A DNA stretch of 16,225 bases from Gammaproteobacteria bacterium (GTDB taxonomy: Bacteria; Pseudomonadota; Gammaproteobacteria; GCA-001735895), in contig JARFPR010000407.1 of the NCBI GenBank assembly GCA_029288195.1, forward strand, positions 1 through 16,225. Reading direction: 5' to 3'. The notes beneath the pieces were generated by a model, which ran no database searches, was not told where the DNA came from, and saw nothing but the letters and a program-made list of their open reading frames with translations. Shown here in pieces: positions 1 to 7,108 of this stretch. Position numbers and translations under genes: made by a program. Each line of letters starts with the position of its first letter. Positions within the stretch are counted from its first letter, which is position 1.

Positions 1-1213
1 GAAACAGGCTTAGAAAAAGCGCGGTGTTGGGTCGAAAACGACCCATTGCCAGCATCAGGTAAAGTCCGACCACTACAATAATTCCGCGCTGCGCCCAGCC
101 GGCCCAGTCCGGTAAACGGTATTGTTCATTGTTGAGCAGACTTGAGACCGTATGGGCAATAGCCAGTGTCGGTGAAATCGCCTGTCCCGCGGGTGTCAAA
201 TGCGGCTGCACGAGGCCTGGTGACGTCAATCCAACGATAATAATCTTGTCACGAAAAACATCCGTGGCCACGGTGCCGTTGAGAATGTCAATTACCGAGT
301 ATATTTTGAAAGCCGATTTACCATCCTTGTCTTCATAAAAGCGCGGGTAGATGCCGAAGTTTATGTCAGCACCCAGATCATCACCGCCGAGCATCGGCCT
401 GGCACTGGCCCTGGATTCGATATGCTGCACTGACATACCTTTACTGCGGGTTGCCAGCATCAGGGAAAACGATGGCAGATAATCGCTGCCGTATTGTACG
501 ATCAGTGGTTGACTATTGAACGGTTCGACAAGACTGATTACACCAATCCCGCCTGCCTGCTTTGCCAATAGTTCAATCGGCGGGGAGATTTCTGAAGCCC
601 GGTTAATTTTCGGCGACGGCCAGCCAAAGCCGCGACTGCCTCCATTGACACTAACCTTGGGTAAGGCAAATTTCTGCATGTATTGGGGTAGCGAGGCACT
701 TAGTCCCGTCAACGGTTTTTCAGTAGGGGTATAGGGCATTGCGAGGACGATTCGACCACCCGATTTAAAACTGCTCGCGAGGTTCTTATCGCCATGCAGT
801 GTCACCTCGGTCCGTCTTAGAGCCTTGTTAACCCGCTTGCTGAGTTTTTTCTCTTTACTGAGGATGGCGCGCAACCCGGCCAACGAAGACAATCCGGCAC
901 CGTACTGGCCAGTGTCGAATGGCATCGTAAAGCCCATGACAGAGGGCTCGGCTCTGGATAGTAGACGTGTGGTTTTAGCCAGCACCTCGCGCGACCAGGG
1001 CCACGCTCCGAGCGCCTGTATCGATTTGTCATCAATGGCAACTACTACGATATCTTCGTGCGGCTCTTTAGCCGCAGAAAACTTCACTCCAAAATTATAA
1101 GCCTGTCGATCGAGCGCAGCCATCCAGCCTGCCTCTGCGAGGCACAGAAACAAGATTGTAATGACCAGTCCGATAAACCAGTCGCGGCGCATTAGGGACT
1201 TAATTGATGGCAT
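1..1213 (-). CDS. CHASE2-domain transmembrane sensor protein, C-terminus beyond the window
   Basis: The minus strand reads open from an ATG at 1213 to the window edge, giving about 404 residues with no stop. An N-terminal membrane segment (about residues 12-30, FIGLVITILFLCLAEAGWM) is followed by a long extracytoplasmic region. That region carries CHASE2 hallmarks: DIVVVAIDDKSIQALGAWPWSRE near residues 54-76 (an IDD then WPWSR signature) and DKIIIVGLTSPG near 327-338. A second membrane segment (about 372-389, GIIVVVGLYLMLAMG) and the start of a third (TALFLSLF) follow. CHASE2 proteins sense an unknown periplasmic signal and usually end in a cytoplasmic adenylate cyclase, histidine kinase or Ser/Thr kinase domain. 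The output domain lies outside the window. The style of the sensor region (for example a TMPFDTGQYGAGL stretch) suggests to me the Ser/Thr kinase type, but this is inference. The start has only a weak ribosome site; ATG 1192 is an alternative but would cut close to the membrane anchor. Confidence 0.85.
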   Translation of the reverse strand, partial: MPSIKSLMRRDWFIGLVITILFLCLAEAGWMAALDRQAYNFGVKFSAAKEPHEDIVVVAIDDKSIQALGAWPWSREVLAKTTRLLSRAEPSVMGFTMPFDTGQYGAGLSSLAGLRAILSKEKKLSKRVNKALRRTEVTLHGDKNLASSFKSGGRIVLAMPYTPTEKPLTGLSASLPQYMQKFALPKVSVNGGSRGFGWPSPKINRASEISPPIELLAKQAGGIGVISLVEPFNSQPLIVQYGSDYLPSFSLMLATRSKGMSVQHIESRASARPMLGGDDLGADINFGIYPRFYEDKDGKSAFKIYSVIDILNGTVATDVFRDKIIIVGLTSPGLVQPHLTPAGQAISPTLAIAHTVSSLLNNEQYRLPDWAGWAQRGIIVVVGLYLMLAMGRFRPNTALFLSLF

Positions 1214-1505
1214 TCAAGCTTTGCTTTTTTATAACTACCCAGCTGTTTGATGTCTTATAGTCCATTCGCGCGGGATTTTCTGCTTCGATTGCATATAAAA
1301 AGTACCCGTCGGGAGTGTCGGGATTTTCTGGCACAGGGCTGATTAGGTAACGCTGTTAGCGGGATTATTACCGCGGCAAGCTATTGCAGCAACGATTTAG
1401 CTTATTCACCAGATTCCCTGGCGAATTTTGCACATCCTTCAGGACGGAATTAATTGCGCTTGGCAACACATTCTTTTAGCCTTCAAGGCAACACTCGAGC
1501 TCGCC
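1214..1505. promoter_or_regulatory. Divergent intergenic region with repeated CGGGATTTTCTG
   Basis: This 292-base gap separates the minus-strand CHASE2 gene from the plus-strand MFS-PlsC gene, so promoters for both should lie here. On the minus strand a TATAAA (plus 1227-1232) with AAGACA 17 bases upstream resembles a promoter, but it would leave only about 7 bases of leader before the CHASE2 ATG. On the plus strand TATAAA at 1294-1299 is a possible -10 box with no convincing -35. CGGGATTTTCTG occurs twice (1271-1282 and 1319-1330), and CGGGATT again at 1360. Short inverted repeats lie at 1346-1372 (GGTAA/TTACC, with CGCT/AGCG inside). No small gene is convincing here. Confidence 0.4.
1271..1330 (+). 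repeat. Pair of 12-bp direct repeats, CGGGATTTTCTG
   Basis: Two identical copies start at 1271 and 1319, 48 bases apart. A shortened copy (CGGGATT) starts at 1360. They lie in the gap between two divergent genes, so they could be binding sites for a regulator. This role is a guess; only the repetition is seen directly. Confidence 0.45.
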
Positions 1506-3377
1506 ATGCCTGACTCAATCAAGCTACTATCAACCCGTCGATTCCGGCCATTCTTTCTGACCCAGTTGCTGGGTGCCTTCAACGATAACCTTTATAAAAA
1601 CGGCTTAACGATTTTCATTGCGTTTCAGGCAGCAAGCGTTTCCCAGCAGCAAAGTAATACCCTGGTAAATATCGCCGCCGGTTTGTTCATCCTCCCTTTT
1701 TTCCTGTTTTCACCTATAGCAGGGCAGCTCGCTGACAAGCTCGAAAAATCAATGCTAATCCGGCGTATCAAGTTACTTGAAATCATGATAATGCTGTTGG
1801 GGGGAGTCGCTTTCGTGTTGCAAAGTCCGGAATTACTGGTAGCAATTCTATTTTTAATGGGAACCCAGTCAGCCCTGTTCGGGCCCGTCAAATATAGCTT
1901 GCTGCCGCAGGCGTTAAAACCGCCAGAATTGGTGGGGGGAAATGCAATGGTCGAGTTCGGGACCTTTATCGCGATCCTGATGGGTTTAATCGTGAGTGTC
2001 TACGTTATTGGCCTGGGCCATGCGGCTATGGCCATCGCCGTTGTGTTTACGGCCTGTGTCGGTTACTGGGCAAGTCGCGGCATTCCACTGCTTGCTGCAG
2101 GGGACCCGGAACTCAAGATCAGTTTTAATATTCCCAAACAAACCGTCAGCATTTTGCGCGATGCACGCGAGAATTTGACCGTGTTTTACTCGGTAATGGG
2201 TATCTCGTGGTTCTGGTTTATCGGTATTACCTACATTACGCAACTGCCCAATTTTGTTCGCTATGAACTGGGTGCAGACGAACAGGTTTATATCCTGCTA
2301 CTGGCGATGTTTTCTATTGGTATCGGCGCCGGTTCCTTCCTCTGCGAACGTCTTTCCGGTCGCATCGTCGAGATCGGCCTGGTACCTATTGGGGCGTTGG
2401 GTTTGACGCTTTTTGGCATCGACCTCTACTTCAACCAGGGCCTGTCGGCCAGTGACAACCTGATCGGTCCTGCAGGGTTCCTGGCGCAGGGTTCCAGTCT
2501 CCGCGTATGCTTTGACATCGTCATGCTGGGCGTCTCCGGCGGTGTTTACATCGTACCTCTATATGCGCTGGTGCAGCAGCGCAGCAAGCCCGAAAAACGC
2601 TCCCGCATCATAGCGGCTAACAATGTACTGAATGCCCTGTTTATGGTGGCGGCCTCGCTCTACGGTCTGTTTGCGCTGTCTGCCGGGGTTTCGATTCCAA
2701 CGCTGTTTCTGATCCTGGCATTTATGAACGCAGCGGTCACATTATTCATCTTCATGCTGGTGCCCGAGTTCATTATGCGCCTGTTGGTATGGCTGCTGGT
2801 CCACACGATGTATCGGGTCAGGAAAACCGGGCTCGAGCAGATTCCTGATGACGGACCGGCTGTACTTGTCTGTAACCATGTGAGTTTTATCGATGCCCTG
2901 GTCCTGGCCGGCTGCATCCGGCGCCCGATACGCTTCATCATGTATTACCGGATATTTGAATTACCGGTTCTGTCTTTTATTTTCAAAACTGCAAATGCAA
3001 TTCCAATAGCGGCAGAGCACGAGGACAAGGACATGATGGAACGCGCCTTCGACGAAGTCAGTAACGCGTTGAAACAGGGCGAACTGGTGTGCATATTTCC
3101 CGAGGGCAAGATTACCGAGAGCGGCGAAATGAGCCCCTTCAAACTCGGTATCACCCGTATCCTGCAGCGCGACCCGGTGACAGTTATACCGCTGGCACTG
3201 CGTGGACTGTGGGGAAGTTTTTTCAGCCGGGCATATGGCAATGCCATGACCCGCCTGCTTCCGCGTGGTGTGTTGAGTCGTATCGAGTTGATCGCGGGCG
3301 ATGCCATCGATGCCATCGATGCCAGCCCAGAGCAGCTGCAACAGAGCGTATTGCAGCTTCGCGGCGCGCGTCTTTAA
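1506..3377 (+). CDS. MFS lysophospholipid transporter fused to PlsC-type acyltransferase (LplT-PlsC)
   Basis: This is a 623-residue fusion read from ATG 1506. Residues 1 to about 410 are a multi-span major-facilitator transporter of LplT type; the opening RFRPFFLTQLLGAFNDNLYK is characteristic. Residues from about 420 form a cytoplasmic 1-acylglycerol-phosphate acyltransferase domain with the catalytic NHVSFID (N457-D463, the NHx4D motif), FPEG (531-534) and a VIPLAL motif near the end. LplT flips lysophospholipid across the inner membrane, and PlsC/Aas-type domains reacylate it, so the protein probably salvages lysophosphatidylethanolamine or a similar lipid. Related gammaproteobacterial fusions carry a third AMP-binding acyl-ACP synthetase domain; it is absent here, and the gene stops just after the acyltransferase. 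The frame is open upstream to a TTG at 1428, but family similarity begins right after ATG 1506, so I prefer that start. No strong Shine-Dalgarno sequence is visible for either. Confidence 0.88.
   Translation: MPDSIKLLSTRRFRPFFLTQLLGAFNDNLYKNGLTIFIAFQAASVSQQQSNTLVNIAAGLFILPFFLFSPIAGQLADKLEKSMLIRRIKLLEIMIMLLGGVAFVLQSPELLVAILFLMGTQSALFGPVKYSLLPQALKPPELVGGNAMVEFGTFIAILMGLIVSVYVIGLGHAAMAIAVVFTACVGYWASRGIPLLAAGDPELKISFNIPKQTVSILRDARENLTVFYSVMGISWFWFIGITYITQLPNFVRYELGADEQVYILLLAMFSIGIGAGSFLCERLSGRIVEIGLVPIGALGLTLFGIDLYFNQGLSASDNLIGPAGFLAQGSSLRVCFDIVMLGVSGGVYIVPLYALVQQRSKPEKRSRIIAANNVLNALFMVAASLYGLFALSAGVSIPTLFLILAFMNAAVTLFIFMLVPEFIMRLLVWLLVHTMYRVRKTGLEQIPDDGPAVLVCNHVSFIDALVLAGCIRRPIRFIMYYRIFELPVLSFIFKTANAIPIAAEHEDKDMMERAFDEVSNALKQGELVCIFPEGKITESGEMSPFKLGITRILQRDPVTVIPLALRGLWGSFFSRAYGNAMTRLLPRGVLSRIELIAGDAIDAIDASPEQLQQSVLQLRGARL
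3300..3326 (+). repeat. Three tandem 9-bp units (GATGCCATC) inside the acyltransferase C-terminus
   Basis: GATGCCATC occurs at 3300-3308 and 3309-3317 and once more with one change (GATGCCAGC) at 3318-3326. It encodes a DAIDAIDA stretch about 20 residues before the end of the MFS-PlsC protein. The unit is a multiple of three, so gain or loss of a copy would keep the frame. Confidence 0.7.
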
Positions 3378-3384
3378 CCTTCTT

Positions 3385-3415
3385 TTGCAGAAATATCTTG
3401 TCTATAATGTCCGCC
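3385..3415 (+). promoter_or_regulatory. Probable sigma-70 promoter of mmsA
   Basis: A perfect TATAAT -10 box lies at 3403-3408, in the 69-base gap between the MFS-PlsC stop and the mmsA start. No good -35 is found at 17-base spacing (TTCTTT at 3380-3385 is the closest); TTGCAG at 3385-3390 sits only 12 bases away. Transcription would begin near 3415, leaving a leader of about 32 bases. The promoter implies that mmsA can be transcribed independently of the upstream gene. Confidence 0.5.
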
Positions 3416-3446
3416 CTTTATTGATTTTGCCCTTAGCGGAGACACC

Positions 3447-4973
3447 ATGAGCCAGCCAGCTGAAGCCGTATCCTCAGAAATCACGCAGTTAAGTCACTAT
3501 ATCAATGGCGAACATGTCGCCGGCACCAGCGGGCGTTTTGGTGATATTTTCAATCCCAGCAGGGGCGTGAAAATCAGCGAGGTTCCATTGGCGTCGAAAT
3601 CGGAGGTCGAGGTCGCGATAGCCGCTGCCGAGGCAGCGTTTCCCGACTGGGCCGCGACTTCTGTGCTGCAGCGTTCAAGAATCATGGCGCGCTACGTGCA
3701 ATTACTTTACAAACACCAGCATGAACTGGCTTCGCTGGTGTCAACCGAACACGGCAAGGTCATCGAAGATGCGATGGGATCGGTATTGCGCGGCATCGAA
3801 GTAGCCGAGTTTGCCTGTGGCGCACCCCACGCGCAAAAGGGCGAGTTTTCCGATAACGTGGCGCGCGGCATTGATATCTATTCGATGCGCAAGCCGCTGG
3901 GTGTAGTCGCCGGCATCACCCCGTTTAATTTTCCCGCGATGATTCCGTTGTGGATGGCGGGAATGGCGTTGATTACCGGTAACACCGTGGTGCTGAAACC
4001 CTCGGAAAAAGATCCTTCCTGTCCGATCCGGCTGGCGGAACTGTTCATCGAAGCAGGTGCGCCTGCTGGTGTCTTTAACGTGGTCAACGGTGACAAGGAA
4101 GCCGTCGATACCCTGCTCAACGACGAGCGTGTCAAGGCGATCAGCTTCGTCGGCTCGACCCCGATCGCGAAATATGTCTACGCCACCGCCACGGCTAACG
4201 GCAAACGTTGCCAGGCCATGGGCGGTGCCAAGAACCACATGCTGATCCTGCCCGATGCAGACCTCGAAGATGTCGCCAACGCACTGATGGGTGCGGCTTA
4301 TGGTTCCGCCGGCGAACGCTGCATGGCGATTTCCGTTGGTGTCTGTGTCGGCGACGAGGTTGCCGATCAGTTAATCGATATTCTAAAACCACGCGTAGAG
4401 GCACTGCGCATTGGTGCCAGCCTCGATACCAACCTCGAAATGGGCCCACTGGTGACCAAAGAGCACCGCGAAAAAGTGATGAACTATATCCAGATGGCCG
4501 AGGACGAAGGCTCTCGCCTCGTCGTCGACGGTCGCGATTTCGTCTGTGCCGGCCACGAGAATGGCTTTTTTCTGGGCGGTTCACTCATCGACAATGTCAC
4601 CCCCGAAATGCAATCTTACCAGGAAGAAATTTTTGGCCCGGTGCTACAAATCATGCGCGTTGGTTCGTTTGAAGAGGGGGCTGCACTGGCCACCGATCAC
4701 CCCTACGGCAACGGCACTTCTATTTTCACTAAAAACGGGGCCGCTGCACGTACCTTTGCCGACAAGGTCGAGGTCGGCATGGTCGGAATTAACGTCCCGA
4801 TTCCGGTACCCCTGGCTTTCCACAGCTTTGGTGGCTGGAAGTCTTCGGCTTTCGGTGACCACAACCAGTACGGTATGGAGGCATTACGCTTTTACACCAA
4901 GGTAAAGACTGTCACTTCACGCTGGCTGGATAGTGGGCTCGATGCTGAGTTTACAATGCCGGTGCTGAAGTAA
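3447..4973 (+). CDS. mmsA: Methylmalonate-semialdehyde dehydrogenase (CoA-acylating)
   Basis: This is a 508-residue aldehyde dehydrogenase of the MMSDH family (usual length about 500). It converts methylmalonate semialdehyde, or malonate semialdehyde, with NAD+ and CoA into propionyl-CoA or acetyl-CoA plus CO2, at the end of valine, beta-alanine or inositol breakdown in the cytoplasm. The catalytic cysteine is C292 in GERCMA, and the oxyanion asparagine is N161 in TPFNFPAM. KPSEKDPS is the cofactor-binding stretch, and FHSFGGWKSSAFGD is the conserved C-terminal signature. In place of the usual ELGGK general-base motif it has MGGAKNH, which is typical of the CoA-dependent MMSDH branch. ATG 3447 has a GGAG ribosome site seven bases upstream. 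No mmsB or other valine-pathway gene is adjacent. It is followed after 19 bases by a small membrane gene on the same strand. Confidence 0.96.
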   Translation: MSQPAEAVSSEITQLSHYINGEHVAGTSGRFGDIFNPSRGVKISEVPLASKSEVEVAIAAAEAAFPDWAATSVLQRSRIMARYVQLLYKHQHELASLVSTEHGKVIEDAMGSVLRGIEVAEFACGAPHAQKGEFSDNVARGIDIYSMRKPLGVVAGITPFNFPAMIPLWMAGMALITGNTVVLKPSEKDPSCPIRLAELFIEAGAPAGVFNVVNGDKEAVDTLLNDERVKAISFVGSTPIAKYVYATATANGKRCQAMGGAKNHMLILPDADLEDVANALMGAAYGSAGERCMAISVGVCVGDEVADQLIDILKPRVEALRIGASLDTNLEMGPLVTKEHREKVMNYIQMAEDEGSRLVVDGRDFVCAGHENGFFLGGSLIDNVTPEMQSYQEEIFGPVLQIMRVGSFEEGAALATDHPYGNGTSIFTKNGAAARTFADKVEVGMVGINVPIPVPLAFHSFGGWKSSAFGDHNQYGMEALRFYTKVKTVTSRWLDSGLDAEFTMPVLK

Positions 4974-4992
4974 GGTTCAGGCTGATCCTGGT

Positions 4993-5241
4993 TTGATAAT
5001 TTCTTTCATCAGCACCCTCGTTTTGATGGGGGTGGTGATGCTATTGCTGCATCTGGTAATTCTTTGGCTGGGATTTTCCGACCTGGTCGCACTACTCATG
5101 TTTGCACTTCCAATCGTGGCTTACATTTCGTATTGCACCCAGGACTCTAGCAGGCAGGTTATTCTTTCCACGCTACGAATCTATGGCACTTTCAGCTCGA
5201 TTTTAATCGCGTCAGCCGGACTGGTCTACCTGATCGGTTAA
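4993..5241 (+). CDS. Small hypothetical membrane protein
   Basis: This is an 82-residue open frame ending in tandem stops (TAATAA). It is strongly hydrophobic, with about three likely membrane segments: residues 3-28 (ISFISTLVLMGVVMLLLHLV and on), about 30-48 (DLVALLMFALPIVAYISY), and 62-81 (IYGTFSSILIASAGLVYLIG), joined by a short polar loop (CTQDSSRQ). I recognise no family. The first start is TTG 4993, 19 bases after the mmsA stop, with a weak AGG upstream; ATG 5026 is the first ATG but would remove part of the first segment. The spacing suggests co-transcription with mmsA. The membrane-like composition argues that it is real, but the weak start signals leave doubt. Its stop lies six bases from the stop of the convergent oxygenase gene. 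Confidence 0.55.
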   Translation: MIISFISTLVLMGVVMLLLHLVILWLGFSDLVALLMFALPIVAYISYCTQDSSRQVILSTLRIYGTFSSILIASAGLVYLIG

Positions 5242-5247
5242 TAACGT

Positions 5248-5955
5248 CTAGTTGTTAAAACTGTAGTCGTAGCTCTGCGACCCGCTGGAATCATACACTT
5301 GCGCATGGAAAGAGACGATAACCCGGTCTTCCGCACCGTTATAGGGGAAGGGCATATGCTTGATATGCGATGGAAACACGCAGAGCTTGCCATCCTCAGG
5401 GTAGGAATCCCAACTGCTATCGTGTAGATAGTAATTACCGTAATCACCGAACCCACCGGCCATGTGCTCAATATGCGGCCCGTAAAAGCGGGTAATCCCG
5501 TTCGGTTGTTCTCCACGATGCGAGTCGGGAGACTTACTGCAATCGCCCGAACGCACGTAGTAAACCCCGGACCATGAGCAATTGCCATGCACGTGCATTT
5601 CATGGAAGGCATGATTGTTTGAGATCTGAAACCAGAGGCCAGTGATGTTAACGCGCACTTTTTCGCCACTACGCCATAAACCCTCGTTGGCGACTTTCGC
5701 GACCTCAACAATCCCCTGGCTGATAAATTCTGCCAGCTCGTTTAGTTCATTATGGAGCGGATACTTGCTGAGCAGGTCATCGCCACTGGCGTAGGCCTGA
5801 TTCGGTTTGCCCTGCTCCCGATCACGGTGTTGGTAAAACAATTCCAGCAGGGCTGGATTTACCTTTTGATAATGCGCAAAACGCTTCGCCAGTAACAGGG
5901 TTGGCCACAGGGTTATGATATTCTGATTGCCGACCGCTTTAGGTTTCTTTGCCAT
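5248..5955 (-). CDS. Putative 2OG-Fe(II) oxygenase (TIGR02466-like)
   Basis: This is a 235-residue protein resembling the putative 2-oxoglutarate/Fe(II) oxygenase family TIGR02466 / 2OG-FeII_Oxy_5. The core is a double-stranded beta-helix signature: NHAFHEMHVHGNCSWSGVYYV at residues 114-134, which supplies probable iron-binding histidines (H121/H123), and VFPSHIKHMPFPYNGAEDR at 193-211, which supplies the distal histidine (H200) and the 2-oxoglutarate-binding arginine R211 before VIVSFHA. Such enzymes hydroxylate or oxidise a substrate using O2 and 2-oxoglutarate; the substrate of this family is not known. The ATG at 5955 is preceded by purine-rich AAAGG-type sequence, a good ribosome site. 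It lies 41 bases downstream of an unrecognised gene on the same strand, so the two probably form an operon. The tail (residues 221-235) is rich in Ser, Tyr and Asp. Assignment of the individual metal ligands is inferred from motif position. Confidence 0.78.
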   Translation of the reverse strand: MAKKPKAVGNQNIITLWPTLLLAKRFAHYQKVNPALLELFYQHRDREQGKPNQAYASGDDLLSKYPLHNELNELAEFISQGIVEVAKVANEGLWRSGEKVRVNITGLWFQISNNHAFHEMHVHGNCSWSGVYYVRSGDCSKSPDSHRGEQPNGITRFYGPHIEHMAGGFGDYGNYYLHDSSWDSYPEDGKLCVFPSHIKHMPFPYNGAEDRVIVSFHAQVYDSSGSQSYDYSFNN

Positions 5956-5996
5956 AGCCTTTTATCTGCTTCCTTTGAGTATCAATGATCATTCGC

Positions 5997-6917
5997 TTAA
6001 GTTAAAGGTGTCTTGCCATAGCGTTGACATTCTTCAATGTAAGCAGCCGTACTTTTCGTCATCGGCACGCGGGCACTGGCAATATAGCTGATCAGCAACC
6101 TGCCTTCCTGGACCAGGTCGCGACCGTAGGCTATTCGCATTCGCAGCATTTGATCAGCCAGGTCCGGCACCCTGGGCCTGAATGCATCGAGCCTTTCACC
6201 GAGCGAGACGAAATCTGGCCACACCTTAAATATAATCGGATCTTTCTTCATGGTTTCAGCGGCCTGCCGTGCGGCCGTGGCATAATCCACGATCAAACCT
6301 TCCAGCCCGGCAAACAGTGGCTGGCTGCAGAACACCTCTATCATGCAACTTGCAACCTGGTCGATCTCGCGCATCCCTTGTGCGATTTTTATGAATCGTG
6401 ACTCGAAAAAGTCAGCGATAGGCATTGTGAAAGCCTTGAATGGTTCACCCCAGACCTCGTCGATTCCCTCACAGCCACTATGATGCCTGACCTGTTGACC
6501 CAGCGTCAGCGCCTCCTCGAAACAATCGCTGCACTGGCGCATTAATTCATTGCTCTCGCTAACCTGCACGCCGAGTTCACCCAGGTCCACGATCGTGGTA
6601 AACAGATCCGTGGCCCGGTTGAAAAGGGCGCCAGCAAGCATGGCTGCATTGACGCGCTTACGTTCTGGATCGGTTTCATTTTGGTAAGTTTCGCGGGCAA
6701 GCTCTAGACTTCTACCCGGAGTATTGATACCGGCTTCGGTATGGTGAAACGCACGTCGGGTAAGACTGTCGATCAGGCGCTTGCGATTAGCCAGCGTATC
6801 CTGCAGCGGAGTGTAGTATCGAATCCAGTAACCATCGAAGAAAACACGCTCGATATTATCGATAACGCGTTGATCACCGTTTTTCGGGGGAAGATTACTT
6901 TCAGAAGCGGTTTCCAT
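5997..6917 (-). CDS. Hypothetical protein, partner of the 2OG oxygenase gene
   Basis: I do not recognise this 306-residue protein. It has no signal peptide and no membrane segment, and it looks mainly helical and soluble, with many charged residues. Notable stretches are RVFFDGYWIRYYTPLQDTLA (about 24-43), RRAFHHTEAGINTPGRSLELA (about 54-74), and a conserved-looking WGEPFKAFTMPIADFFESRF near the middle (about 155-174). Four cysteines cluster loosely in the middle (SDCFEE, GCEG, SCMIEVFC). The ATG at 6917 follows an in-frame stop a few codons upstream, so the start is close to certain, although the ribosome site is weak. It is the first gene of a probable operon with the oxygenase 41 bases downstream, so it may be a substrate, a substrate carrier or an accessory protein for it; that is inference. 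Codon use and composition look like the neighbours. Confidence 0.72.
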   Translation of the reverse strand: METASESNLPPKNGDQRVIDNIERVFFDGYWIRYYTPLQDTLANRKRLIDSLTRRAFHHTEAGINTPGRSLELARETYQNETDPERKRVNAAMLAGALFNRATDLFTTIVDLGELGVQVSESNELMRQCSDCFEEALTLGQQVRHHSGCEGIDEVWGEPFKAFTMPIADFFESRFIKIAQGMREIDQVASCMIEVFCSQPLFAGLEGLIVDYATAARQAAETMKKDPIIFKVWPDFVSLGERLDAFRPRVPDLADQMLRMRIAYGRDLVQEGRLLISYIASARVPMTKSTAAYIEECQRYGKTPLT

Positions 6918-6977
6918 GGGGTCCGCGAGTTGTTAATGTAATTAGGAATCGAACAATCATAAATCAATCTGGCTACA

Positions 6978-7005
6978 ATGTTATGAAATCTGCTGGGGTA
7001 ATCAA
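6978..7005 (-). promoter_or_regulatory. Possible promoter of the hypothetical/oxygenase operon
   Basis: On the minus strand TTGATT (plus 7000-7005) is followed after 16 bases by TAACAT (plus 6978-6983), a fair sigma-70-like pair about 60 bases before the ATG at 6917. The region is AT-rich, as expected of a promoter. The match is only moderate. Confidence 0.3.
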
Positions 7006-7045
7006 TTAAAATTTTGAATACTGGAAGGCAGCCGATCAGCGCGAT

Positions 7046-7078
7046 GGCTCATCCTGTGAGCCGTCACACTTTTATAAT
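7046..7078 (+). promoter_or_regulatory. Probable recC promoter with overlapping inverted repeats
   Basis: A perfect TATAAT -10 box lies at 7073-7078, about 30 bases before the recC ATG. No good -35 is visible. Instead the position is covered by two overlapping perfect inverted repeats: GGCTCA-5-TGAGCC (7046-7062) and TGTGA-4-TCACA (7055-7068). The second has CRP/FNR-like half-sites but a 4-base rather than a 6-base spacer. Such symmetry just upstream of the -10 box suggests an activator or repressor site; this is inference. Confidence 0.45.
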
Positions 7079-7108
7079 CCCCTGGTTTGGCAAGAGTGCC
7101 CCGCCGTA

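Noticed and set aside
1..1100. Several short plus-strand and minus-strand open frames in the first kilobase
   Set aside because: A single continuous minus-strand frame from 1213 to the edge encodes a recognisable CHASE2 sensor and explains the whole stretch.
1428..1505. TTG start giving 26 extra residues to the MFS-PlsC protein
   Set aside because: The extra residues do not resemble the family, whose N-terminus matches sequence just after ATG 1506.
2945..3341. Two minus-strand open frames of about 125 residues over the acyltransferase domain
   Set aside because: The plus-strand frame there contains the NHx4D and FPEG motifs; the minus frames have no recognisable features.
4195..4672. Two open frames of over 120 residues on opposite strands inside mmsA
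   Set aside because: Both are extremely Arg-rich and lie wholly inside a gene with intact catalytic motifs, so they are shadows.
7054..7069. Possible LexA box (CTGT-N8-ACAC) before recC
   Set aside because: It has one mismatch in the core CTGT/ACAG and lacks the AT-rich centre; the bases are better explained by the TGTGA/TCACA dyad, and recBCD is not a classic SOS gene.
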